DNA of 10,371 bases. Origin: Hyphomicrobiales bacterium (GTDB lineage: Bacteria > Pseudomonadota > Alphaproteobacteria > Rhizobiales > SZUA-8). Where the stretch lies: NCBI GenBank assembly GCA_003232175.1, contig QILX01000205.1:1-10371 (forward strand), written 5' to 3'. Below are positions 1 through 6,636 of this stretch, piece by piece. The notes beneath the pieces were generated by a model. That model was given only the letters and a program-made list of their open reading frames with translations, was not told the DNA's origin and made no database searches. The position numbers were made by a program, and so were the translations under genes. Numbering within the stretch: position 1 is the first letter of the stretch; every line of letters starts with the position of its first letter.

Positions 1-152
1 TCCGCGAGCACGGGCTGACTTATGCCCGATTTATGGGCGGTCTGGGGAAAGCCGGGATCGAGATCGACCGCAAAATGCTGTCCGACCTCGCTGTCCGCGA
101 ACCGCAGACCTTCAAAGCGCTGGTCGTGAAGGCCGAAGCCGCCCTGGGCTGA
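1..152 (+). CDS. rplT: 50S ribosomal protein L20, 3' end only
   Basis: The open frame begins at base 3 (the window cuts the gene) and runs 49 codons to a TGA at 150-152. The residues match the C-terminal third of L20: GLTYARFMGGL, then KAGIEIDRKMLSDLA, then a closing FKALV..A motif. L20 is about 117-120 residues long, so roughly the first 70 are outside the window. L20 binds 23S rRNA and is needed early in large-subunit assembly. In many bacteria the gene lies in the order infC-rpmI-rplT-pheS-pheT, and the same order continues here with pheS 99 bp downstream, which supports the call independently. No T-rich hairpin terminator follows the stop, so read-through into pheST is possible. Confidence 0.96.
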   Translation, partial: REHGLTYARFMGGLGKAGIEIDRKMLSDLAVREPQTFKALVVKAEAALG

Positions 153-195
153 AAACTTGTCTTCCCGACATTTATTCGCGCCGCCTCACTCCTGA

Positions 196-225
196 TTTAC
201 AGGAGAGGGGTTGCTGCTTTATATG
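196..225 (+). promoter_or_regulatory. Candidate sigma70-type promoter for pheST
   Basis: TTTACA at 196-201 (five of six against TTGACA) is followed after 18 bases by TATATG at 220-225 (four of six against TATAAT). This would start transcription roughly 20 bases before pheS. A Shine-Dalgarno-like GGAGAG lies at 241-246, five bases before the ATG at 252. Short arms AGGGG (206-210) and CCCCT (226-230) flank the spacer and could pair, but five base pairs over a 15-base loop is weak. I see no leader peptide rich in Phe codons and no attenuator-type terminator. The promoter is inferred from hexamer similarity only. Confidence 0.4.
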
Positions 226-251
226 CCCCTGGCTCTTGTCGGAGAGACCTT

Positions 252-1343
252 ATGTCAGACCTAAATTCCATCGATGCTCTGGAAGCTGAGATCGCTGCGG
301 CGGTTTCGGTAGCGCCAGATCTTGCCGCCCTTGAGGAATTGCGCGTCTCCGCCCTGGGAAAAAAGGGCCGGGTCAGCTTGCTGATGCGCGGTCTGGGCCA
401 GATGAGCGCGACGGAACGCCAGCAGATGGGGCCCCGGCTCAACGGCCTGAAATCCAGCCTGAGTGACGCCATTGCCAGCCGCAAACAGGCGCTTGAATAT
501 GCGGAGCTTGAGCAGCGGCTCGCTAACGAAACCCTTGACATGACCCGGCCAGTGCGCCTGGGGCCCCTCGATACTGGCCGCGTGCATCCGGTGAGCCAAG
601 TGATGGAAGAGCTGGCGGCGATTTTCGCCGATATGGGCTTTTCGGTCGCCGAGGGGCCGGACATCGAGGACGACCACCACAATTTCGAAGCCCTGAATAT
701 ACCCGCAAGCCATCCCGCCCGGCAGATGATGGATACCTTTTATCTTCCCCCCCGCGACGACGGCACGACGATGGTGCTCAGAACCCATACGAGCCCAGTG
801 CAGATCCGAACCATGCTGGCGCAAAAGCCTCCCATCCGCATTATCGCGCCGGGACGCACCTACCGGTCGGATTCAGACCAGACCCATACGCCGATGTTCC
901 ATCAGGTCGAGGGGCTGGTGATCGACACCGAGACCCATATGGGCCATCTGAAGGGCTGCCTGGAGGAATTCTGCAAGGCGTTTTTTGAGATCGATGCTAT
1001 CAAGATGCGCTTCCGCCCCAGTCATTTCCCCTTCACCGAGCCGTCGGCGGAGGTCGACATCGGCTGCGCCAGGGTCGGCAATGAAATGCGCATCGGCGAA
1101 GGCGACGACTGGCTTGAGATCCTGGGCTGCGGCATGGTCCACCCGCAAGTTCTGCGCAATGTCGGCTATGACCCCGACGAGGTGCAGGGGTTTGCCTTTG
1201 GCATCGGCATCGACCGCCTGGCGATGCTGAAATACGGCATGCCGGACTTGCGCGCCTTTTTCGATGGCGATTTGCGCTGGATGAAACATTACGGCTTCAG
1301 GTGTCTTGATGTGCCCACCCTTGCCGGGGGGCTATCGCCATGA
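252..1343 (+). CDS. pheS: Phenylalanyl-tRNA synthetase alpha subunit
   Basis: This 363-residue protein is the catalytic subunit of the alpha2-beta2 cytoplasmic enzyme that charges tRNA-Phe using ATP. Residues 1-90 are the N-terminal coiled-coil tRNA-binding arm. The class II core follows: motif 1 around 109-130 (GRVHPVSQVMEEL, with the invariant Pro113), motif 2 at 201-226 (GRTYRSDSDQTHTPMFHQVEG) and motif 3 at 313-337 (GFAFGIGIDRLAMLKYGMPD). The tail after motif 3 (HYGFRCLDVPTLAGGLS) is the form I associate with alphaproteobacteria. Length is normal for the family. The ATG at 252 has GGAGAG five bases upstream. The stop overlaps the pheT start (ATGA, 1340-1343), so the two subunits are probably translationally coupled. 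No core motif is missing. Confidence 0.98.
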   Translation: MSDLNSIDALEAEIAAAVSVAPDLAALEELRVSALGKKGRVSLLMRGLGQMSATERQQMGPRLNGLKSSLSDAIASRKQALEYAELEQRLANETLDMTRPVRLGPLDTGRVHPVSQVMEELAAIFADMGFSVAEGPDIEDDHHNFEALNIPASHPARQMMDTFYLPPRDDGTTMVLRTHTSPVQIRTMLAQKPPIRIIAPGRTYRSDSDQTHTPMFHQVEGLVIDTETHMGHLKGCLEEFCKAFFEIDAIKMRFRPSHFPFTEPSAEVDIGCARVGNEMRIGEGDDWLEILGCGMVHPQVLRNVGYDPDEVQGFAFGIGIDRLAMLKYGMPDLRAFFDGDLRWMKHYGFRCLDVPTLAGGLSP

Positions 1344-3760
1344 AATTCACCCTTTCCTGGCTGAAGGATCATCTGGAGACCGATAAACCCCTGGACGCGC
1401 TGACCGAAAAGCTCACCATGATCGGCCTTGAGGTCGAGGATGTTAGCAACCCGGCGGAGGCCCTAGCCCCCTTCCATGTCGCCCATGTGATTTCTGCCGA
1501 GCAGCACCCCAATGCCGACCGATTGCGGGTTTGCATCGTCGATACCGGCACTGAAAAGGTGCAGGTGGTGTGCGGCGCGCCTAATGCGAAAACTGGCATG
1601 AAGGGCGTATTCGCCCCTTCTGGCACCACCATTCCAGGCACCGGAATGCACCTGAAACCAACCAGTATCCGCGGCGTTGAGTCCAACGGCATGCTGTGTT
1701 CGGAGCGCGAAATGGGGCTGTCGGACGAACATGACGGCATTATCGAGCTGCCCGAAGATGCCCCCATAGGCGCGCCCTTTGCCAGCCTTGCCGGGTTGGA
1801 CGATCCGGTGATCGATATCGCCATTACGCCCAACCGCTCCGATTGCCTGGGGGTTTACGGCATCGCCCGGGATCTGGCGGCGGCGGATATGGGCACACTT
1901 GGTGAGGGCGAGGTCGAGACTGTGCCAGGTCAGTTCGACTGCCCCATCGACATAAAGCTTGATTTTAACGATGTGACCGGGGAAGCCTGCCCGATTTTCG
2001 CCGGACGGCTGGTGCGCGGGATTCAAAACGGCCCCAGCCCGGAATGGCTGCAGCGACGGCTCAAGGCCATAGGGCTCAGGCCGATCAACGCCCTGGTCGA
2101 TATCACCAACTATGTCACCTATGACCGGGGCCGGCCCTTGCATGTTTATGATGCGGGCAAACTCAGCGGCGATATCGGTGCCCGCATGGGCCGGACCGGC
2201 GAAAGCTTCGAGGCGCTGGACGGCAAGACCTATGAAGTCGACGAGACCGTTTGCGTCATCGCCGACGAGGCCCGGGTTCTGGGACTGGGCGGCATCATGG
2301 GGGGGACCTATTCAGGGTCGCAAAATCAGACCTCAGAAGTCTTCATCGAGTGCGCAGTGTTCGATCCGATCCGAACGGCGGCCACCGGGCGCAGATTTGG
2401 CATCGATTCGGATGCCCGCTACCGTTTTGAGCGTGGTGTAGATACGGCCTTCGTCGAACCCGGCCTCGAGCTGGCAACGCACCTGATCATGGAGATTTGC
2501 GGCGGTGAACCCAGCCATGTGGTTGTTGCAGGCAGGGCGCCAGACACGCGCCCGGCGATTGACTTTGAAATGAAACAGGTCAAACGCCTCACTGGCATCG
2601 ATATTCCTGCGCCGGAAATCAGGTATATCCTCAAGGCGCTGGGCTTCTGGGTCGCAGGGCTTGGTGATGCACGCGTTAAAGTCGCGGCTCCGACCTGGCG
2701 TCCCGATATCCACGGACCCGCCGATCTTGTCGAGGAGGTCTTGCGCATTGCCGGCATGGACCGCCTGCCGGTGCAGTCCCTGCCAAGGCTGAGCACTATC
2801 ACAAGGTCGGTGGCGACCTTTTCCCAGACCCGCAGCCGCAAAGCCCGCCGGGGGCTGGCGGGGCGCGGCATGGTCGAACTGGTCACCTGGTCGTTCATCA
2901 ACCGCACCCAGGCAAAACATTTTGGCGGTGGCCAGGACGCGCTTGAGCTACTCAACCCGATATCGTCGGAAATGAGTTCTATGCGACCGGGGCTCTTGCC
3001 CGGCCTGATCGCCGCCGCCATCCGCAATACCGACCGCGGGTTCGCGGATTTTGGCATTTTCGAGGTTGGCCAGGCCTATCGCGGCATCGCACCGGAGGAT
3101 CAATACGCCTCCGCCGCCGGCATACGCTGCGGTCAGGCCAAAGCGTTCGGTTCGGGCCGGGACTGGCGCGAGCCGGCTGGTGCGGTCGACGCCTACGACA
3201 CCAAGGCCGACGCCATGGCCATTCTGGCGAGTCTGGGGGTCAATACCGACAAGGTGCAGATTGTCGCCGAAGCGCCTGAATGGTATCATCCGGGCCGCTC
3301 GGCGGCGGCCCGGATGGGGCCGAAAAATGTGCTTGCGGCTTTTGGCGAGCTTCACCCGCGTGTTCTAAGATCGCTTGGCGCGGACGGGCCGATGGTGGCG
3401 TTTGAAATTTTTCTCGATGCCATTCCGCGCCCGCGTTCAAAATCCAGCCGCTCCCGGACGGCCCTGGACGCCTGGACCTTGCAACCGGTGTCCCGCGACC
3501 TGGCGTTTCTCGCTGATGACACACTGCCGGCCGGCGATCTCATCCGTGCGGCAAAAGGCGCCGATACCGCTCTTATTGTTAGTGTGAACCTCTTTGATGT
3601 TTATCAGGGCACTGGTGTCGGCGATGGCCAGATATCCCTGGCCATCGAGGTGACCCTTATGCCGCGCGAAAAGACCCTCACCGATGATGATATCGACGCG
3701 GTGATGAACACGGTTGTGGCTAAGGTCGAAAAAGCTACCGGGGCGGTACTCAGAGGTTAG
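1340..3760 (+). CDS. pheT: Phenylalanyl-tRNA synthetase beta subunit
   Basis: This 806-residue protein is the large, non-catalytic subunit of phenylalanyl-tRNA synthetase; it carries tRNA-recognition and editing modules. The order is the bacterial one: an N-terminal segment (MKFTLSWLKDHL), an OB-fold tRNA-binding domain at about 43-150 (HPNADRLRVC, then VVCGAPN, then GVESNGMLCSE), the B3/4 editing domain at about 205-380 (RPINALVDITNYV near its start), the B5 domain at about 400-475 (ending near PTWRPDIHGPADLVEEV), a catalytic-like core, and a C-terminal FDX-ACB anticodon-binding domain at about 714-806 (starting LQPVSRDLAF). Length is typical. Start and pheS stop overlap by four bases. The last residues (KATGAVLRG) are the usual terminus, so the gene is complete. 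Confidence 0.98.
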   Translation: MKFTLSWLKDHLETDKPLDALTEKLTMIGLEVEDVSNPAEALAPFHVAHVISAEQHPNADRLRVCIVDTGTEKVQVVCGAPNAKTGMKGVFAPSGTTIPGTGMHLKPTSIRGVESNGMLCSEREMGLSDEHDGIIELPEDAPIGAPFASLAGLDDPVIDIAITPNRSDCLGVYGIARDLAAADMGTLGEGEVETVPGQFDCPIDIKLDFNDVTGEACPIFAGRLVRGIQNGPSPEWLQRRLKAIGLRPINALVDITNYVTYDRGRPLHVYDAGKLSGDIGARMGRTGESFEALDGKTYEVDETVCVIADEARVLGLGGIMGGTYSGSQNQTSEVFIECAVFDPIRTAATGRRFGIDSDARYRFERGVDTAFVEPGLELATHLIMEICGGEPSHVVVAGRAPDTRPAIDFEMKQVKRLTGIDIPAPEIRYILKALGFWVAGLGDARVKVAAPTWRPDIHGPADLVEEVLRIAGMDRLPVQSLPRLSTITRSVATFSQTRSRKARRGLAGRGMVELVTWSFINRTQAKHFGGGQDALELLNPISSEMSSMRPGLLPGLIAAAIRNTDRGFADFGIFEVGQAYRGIAPEDQYASAAGIRCGQAKAFGSGRDWREPAGAVDAYDTKADAMAILASLGVNTDKVQIVAEAPEWYHPGRSAAARMGPKNVLAAFGELHPRVLRSLGADGPMVAFEIFLDAIPRPRSKSSRSRTALDAWTLQPVSRDLAFLADDTLPAGDLIRAAKGADTALIVSVNLFDVYQGTGVGDGQISLAIEVTLMPREKTLTDDDIDAVMNTVVAKVEKATGAVLRG

Positions 3761-3773
3761 TGGCCAAACTGTC

Positions 3774-3801
3774 TTGCCGATTAGCCGCCCGGCACTATGA
3801 T
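3774..3801 (+). promoter_or_regulatory. Candidate sigma70-type promoter for the PhyH-SDR unit
   Basis: TTGCCG at 3774-3779 and TATGAT at 3796-3801 are separated by 16 bases. The -10 matches TATAAT at five of six positions and the -35 matches TTGACA at four of six. It sits in the 78-bp gap after pheT. Transcription would begin near 3808, about 30 bases before the ATG at 3839, leaving room for the AAAGG ribosome binding site at 3826-3830. This suggests the oxygenase gene is expressed independently of pheST. It is the best promoter match I found in the window, but it is still a by-eye call. Confidence 0.5.
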
Positions 3802-3838
3802 TGACGGCGCAGAACCAAAATAGCCAAAGGCACCCGCC

Positions 3839-4741
3839 ATGCCCTCCGAAGTCCTCAGCCAATCTCAAATCGACGACTATAATCGCGACGGATTCATTGT
3901 TCTGGAAAATCGCATCCCCGATGACATCATGGATGGTGTACGGGCTCAGATAGAGGTTTTTGTCGAAGAAGCGCGGGGGATGACAGCGCCCAACGATCGC
4001 ATAGATCTCGAAGATACCCACACCCCCGAAAGCCCCCGGGTTCGCCGCATCAAGCTGCCCCACACGCTTTCCGACGTGTTCAGGAATCTAATGTTGTCAG
4101 ATTGGATTCTGGCTCCGGTGCGCGATCTCATCGGGCCGGATCTTCGCCTTCATACCACCAAGCTCAACATGAAATCCGCCGGGTACGGGGCGGCGGTGGA
4201 GTGGCATCAGGACTGGGCCTATTACCCCCATACCAACAATGACGTCCTCGCCGTCGGTGTCATCATCGACGATATGGGCGAGGAGAATGGACCGCTGATG
4301 GTTTTTCCCGGAACACATTCAGGACCGATTTTCGATCACCATGCCAACGGCTATTTTGCAGGCGCCATGGATATGGAGGCATGCGGCCTGGATATAAAGG
4401 ACGCGGTTGCGCTCGAAGGGCCGGCGGGGTCGATTTCGATCCATCATGGCCGCATTGTGCATGGCTCGGGTCTGAACCGCTCGACCCGCGACCGTCGCAT
4501 GATGTTCATCGAGATTACTGCCGCCGACGCCTATCCGATCTGCGGCACGATGACAAAATACAGCACGCTGGAGGATTACGATACCAGGATGCTGTGCGGT
4601 AAAAGCACCACCGAACCCCGGCTTGCGAATGTACCCGTGCGCATTCCGGCGCCTCTGCCTGCCTCCGCCGGCTCGATCTACGAAATCCAGAAACAGCTCA
4701 AAGCTCGGTCCTTTGACCAGATATCTAGGCCGGTGAAGTGA
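3839..4741 (+). CDS. Phytanoyl-CoA dioxygenase (PhyH) family oxygenase
   Basis: This is a 300-residue Fe(II)/2-oxoglutarate-dependent oxygenase of the PhyH family. Such enzymes hydroxylate unactivated carbons (phytanoyl-CoA, ectoine, various lipids and secondary metabolites) while converting 2-oxoglutarate to succinate and CO2. The metal triad is visible: H123 and D125 in EWHQDWAYY, and H208 in IVHGSGLNRS. R219, eleven residues after the distal His, fits the 2-oxoglutarate carboxylate-binding Arg, using the spacing in human PHYH. The N-terminal DYNRDGFIVLEN and the GPLMVFPGTH segment (about 151-160) are also typical. There is no signal peptide, so it is cytoplasmic. AAAGG lies eight bases before the ATG. 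A reductase gene follows after a few bases, so the two are probably co-transcribed. All catalytic residues are present, but the substrate cannot be assigned; the family is functionally very broad. Confidence 0.9.
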   Translation: MPSEVLSQSQIDDYNRDGFIVLENRIPDDIMDGVRAQIEVFVEEARGMTAPNDRIDLEDTHTPESPRVRRIKLPHTLSDVFRNLMLSDWILAPVRDLIGPDLRLHTTKLNMKSAGYGAAVEWHQDWAYYPHTNNDVLAVGVIIDDMGEENGPLMVFPGTHSGPIFDHHANGYFAGAMDMEACGLDIKDAVALEGPAGSISIHHGRIVHGSGLNRSTRDRRMMFIEITAADAYPICGTMTKYSTLEDYDTRMLCGKSTTEPRLANVPVRIPAPLPASAGSIYEIQKQLKARSFDQISRPVK

Positions 4742-4772
4742 AGCCATTTTGTTATTGCATCGGGATTTGCCG

Positions 4773-5540
4773 GTGAAGGGCGCCGCTCTGGTCACCGGTG
4801 GCCGGCGTGGCATCGGTAAAGCCATTGCGCTAGCGCTGGCCGCAAAAGGTTTTGGCGTGGCGATAAATGCCGAGGCCGATACCCCCGACCTCGCCAAAAC
4901 CGTTGAGGAACTTCGGGCCTTTGGCGTGGCCGCCGAAGGCATTGTTGCCGACGTGGCGAAAATCGGCATGCATGGTCCCTTGCTCAAAGCCGCCGAGGCG
5001 GCGGTTGGTCCGCTGACCACACTGGTTAACAATGCTGGCGTGACCGTACAGTCCCGAGGCGATCCGCTTAAGGTCGAGGCCGAGAGTTACGATCGCTGTC
5101 AGAACATCAACACACGGGCGATGTTTTTCCTTTGCCAGGCTTTTGCCAAACAGCTGCTGGACCGAAGCCGGGACAAAACCCTGCATCACGCGATCATCAA
5201 TATCACCTCGTGCAATGCCGAGGCGGTTTCAGTCTCGCGCGCCGAATATTGCATCTCCAAGGCAGCGGCCTCGATGGTGACCAAAATCTTTGCCGTACGC
5301 CTTGGGCCTGAAAACATCAATGCCTATGAGATCCAACCTGGCGTCATAAAAACCGAAATGACTGCACCGGTCTTGGCCGACTATAACAAACGCATAGCCA
5401 AAGGCCTGACGCTTAGCCCGCGCGCTGGCACTCCTGAAGATGTGGGTGACATCGCCGCCGCGCTTGCCACCGGTAAATTGGCTTACTGCACCGGACAAGC
5501 CATTCGAGCCGATGGTGGATTGGTTGTACCGAGGTTTTAA
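4773..5540 (+). CDS. Short-chain dehydrogenase/reductase (FabG-like)
   Basis: This is an NAD(P)-dependent oxidoreductase of the classical SDR family. From the GTG at 4773 it is 255 residues. Numbered from there: the Rossmann glycine motif TGGRRGIG at 8-15, NNAG at 86-89, and the catalytic tetrad N113, S146, Y159 and K163 (YCISK). The closing stretch KTEMTAPV and DGGLVVPRF is also typical. It resembles SDRs annotated as 3-ketoacyl-ACP reductase in alphaproteobacteria. Arg residues in the glycine-rich loop (GRRGIG) hint at NADP(H), but this is weak. The frame opens further upstream at a TTG (4749), which would add eight residues; I prefer GTG 4773 because family members begin only a few residues before the glycine motif and a weak GGGA lies seven bases upstream. 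It follows the PhyH gene by 7 or 31 bases depending on start, so an operon and related substrates are likely. Confidence 0.9.
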   Translation: MKGAALVTGGRRGIGKAIALALAAKGFGVAINAEADTPDLAKTVEELRAFGVAAEGIVADVAKIGMHGPLLKAAEAAVGPLTTLVNNAGVTVQSRGDPLKVEAESYDRCQNINTRAMFFLCQAFAKQLLDRSRDKTLHHAIINITSCNAEAVSVSRAEYCISKAAASMVTKIFAVRLGPENINAYEIQPGVIKTEMTAPVLADYNKRIAKGLTLSPRAGTPEDVGDIAAALATGKLAYCTGQAIRADGGLVVPRF

Positions 5541-5551
5541 GAAACGCGCCG

Positions 5552-6300
5552 TTACCGCCCCTTGAACTCCGGCTTGCGTTTGTCTCTAAAGGCTGCCACC
5601 CCCTCGGCCTTGTCTTCGGTTTTGGCCAGAAGCGCTCCGGCCAGTTGATCAATTAGCATCGCCGGCGCCTCGTCTGCGGCGGCATTGAGCACTGCCTTGG
5701 TGATTTCGACAGCGCGAGGGGCAAGGCGGTCAATGCGGTTGGCCATTTCAAGAGCTGCCGGCAGGGGATCACCGTCAACCACCGTGTTGACAAATCCAAC
5801 AGCAAACATTCTGTCGGCGGAAAACCGCGCGCCGGTCAGCGCCATTTCCCGCAAAATCGCATCTGGCATCGAGCGGGACAGACGCTGGACACCGGACCAG
5901 CCCGGCGAGACACCGATAGTGGCTTCAGGCAGGCCGAATTCGGCATTGGCGGAAGCCACCCGAAAATCGCAGGCGCCAGCAAGCTCCAGCCCGCCGCCGA
6001 AACACATTCCATTGACCGCGGCAATAACGGGTTTGGGGAAGCTGGCCAAGCGGTCAAAAACCCGGTGGCCAAGTGCAATCCACTCCCGTGCAAAGGCAAA
6101 TGCCTCGTAGCCGGACCATTCGTTAATATCGGCGCCGGCGCAAAACGCCCGGGACCCGGTACCGGTAACAATCAGGGCGGTAACGCCGTCATCGGCGGCA
6201 AGAACATCGAGATGTTCTGGCAAAGCGCGAAGGATGCCACCTGTCAGGGCATTGAGTTTGGTTTCATTGGGGCGCGGTCAATTTCAAGTTCAGCGATCAC
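5552..6300 (-). pseudogene. Enoyl-CoA hydratase/isomerase family, apparent N-terminal frameshift
   Basis: Crotonase-fold enzymes hydrate or isomerise acyl-CoA thioesters. The downstream frame (5552-6223, 223 residues from an unlikely TTG) carries the oxyanion-hole motif AFCAGADI, GGGLELAGACD, and FGLPEATIGVSPGWSGVQRL. Both crotonase glutamates are present (E80 and E100 in this frame). It lacks the first beta-strand. That strand is found just upstream in another frame: IAELEIDRAP, after which the reading must shift to continue NETKLNALTGG. Adding one base to the GGGG run at 6269-6272 (plus strand) joins the two into a continuous, normal-length protein of about 249 residues. The likely true start is the GTG at 6300-6298, with AAGGA (6315-6311) ten bases before it. 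The frameshift may be a real mutation or a homopolymer sequencing error. The gene converges on the SDR gene, stop to stop, 11 bp apart. Confidence 0.82.
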
Positions 6301-6636
6301 GAGGGAAATATCCTTTGCGTTGCTTGTGGTCAGCTTTAATCGCGCCAATGTCTTTCTGATACATAAATGTGCAAAATCGTTAAAATTATTGAGCCCCGCT
6401 CCCTGGCGCGGGAGGCCAGAACCGACTCGAGTTGCCCTCGCTCGATTTCCACGATGAGGTGGTTCTTCTATAGAAATAGAAAAATTGGGAACCGACAATC
6501 GTGCTAGCTAATTTTGCCAACAATGCCGTGGGTATATTGTGGGGTGGTCCAAAAAATGCTTTACCGAACCATTCCCAATTCCAGAGTGTTTCGAATTGGC
6601 AAATGGTGTCCTTGTGGACGAGTTGGAGTAACGCCG
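6301..6636. other. Intergenic region between divergent hydratase and TPR genes
   Basis: These 336 bases contain no gene I can support. The left edge holds the minus-strand ribosome binding site of the hydratase (AAGGA, 6315-6311). The right edge holds that of the TPR gene (TTGGAG, 6623-6628). It is AT-rich in patches; for example, 6361-6390 has 6 G or C in 30 by hand count. It contains a perfect 10-bp palindrome TTCTATAGAA (6466-6475), an 8-base direct repeat GAACCGAC (6419-6426 and 6489-6496), and a 5-bp hairpin CTCCC/GGGAG (6399-6403, 6410-6414). Weak promoter-like hexamers for the TPR gene exist (TTGGGA 6485-6490, GCTAAT 6507-6512; also TATATT at 6533-6538), but none is convincing. Both genes must be transcribed outward from here. 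Confidence 0.5.
6466..6475. repeat. Perfect 10-bp palindrome, possible operator half of a regulator site
   Basis: TTCTATAGAA reads the same on both strands. It lies in the divergent promoter region, flanked by pairing-capable GGTTC (6461-6465) and GAACC (6489-6493). A dimeric repressor or activator site is possible. A 10-bp palindrome can also occur by chance in AT-rich DNA, and I recognise no specific regulator family from it. Confidence 0.25.

Noticed and set aside
206..230. AGGGG/CCCCT pairing as a pheST attenuator
   Set aside because: A five-pair stem over a 15-base loop is weak, and there is no Phe-rich leader peptide or T-run.
261..824. Long minus-strand open frame opposite pheS (187 codons), with similar ones at 1463-2143 and 2333-3057
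   Set aside because: They lie wholly opposite well-identified phe synthetase genes in GC-rich DNA and show low-complexity or His/Arg-rich translations without recognisable domains.
6399..6414. CTCCC/GGGAG hairpin as an intrinsic terminator
   Set aside because: Only five base pairs and no adjoining T-run in the right position on either strand; no gene ends nearby.
6065..6457. Plus-strand open frame of 130 codons across the hydratase start
   Set aside because: It is antisense to the conserved hydratase and its translation resembles nothing known.
6514..6636. N-terminal extension of the TPR lipoprotein to a TTG at 6514
   Set aside because: It would put 41 residues without family character ahead of a clear lipoprotein signal peptide. 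GTG 6637 has a well-spaced TTGGAG site.
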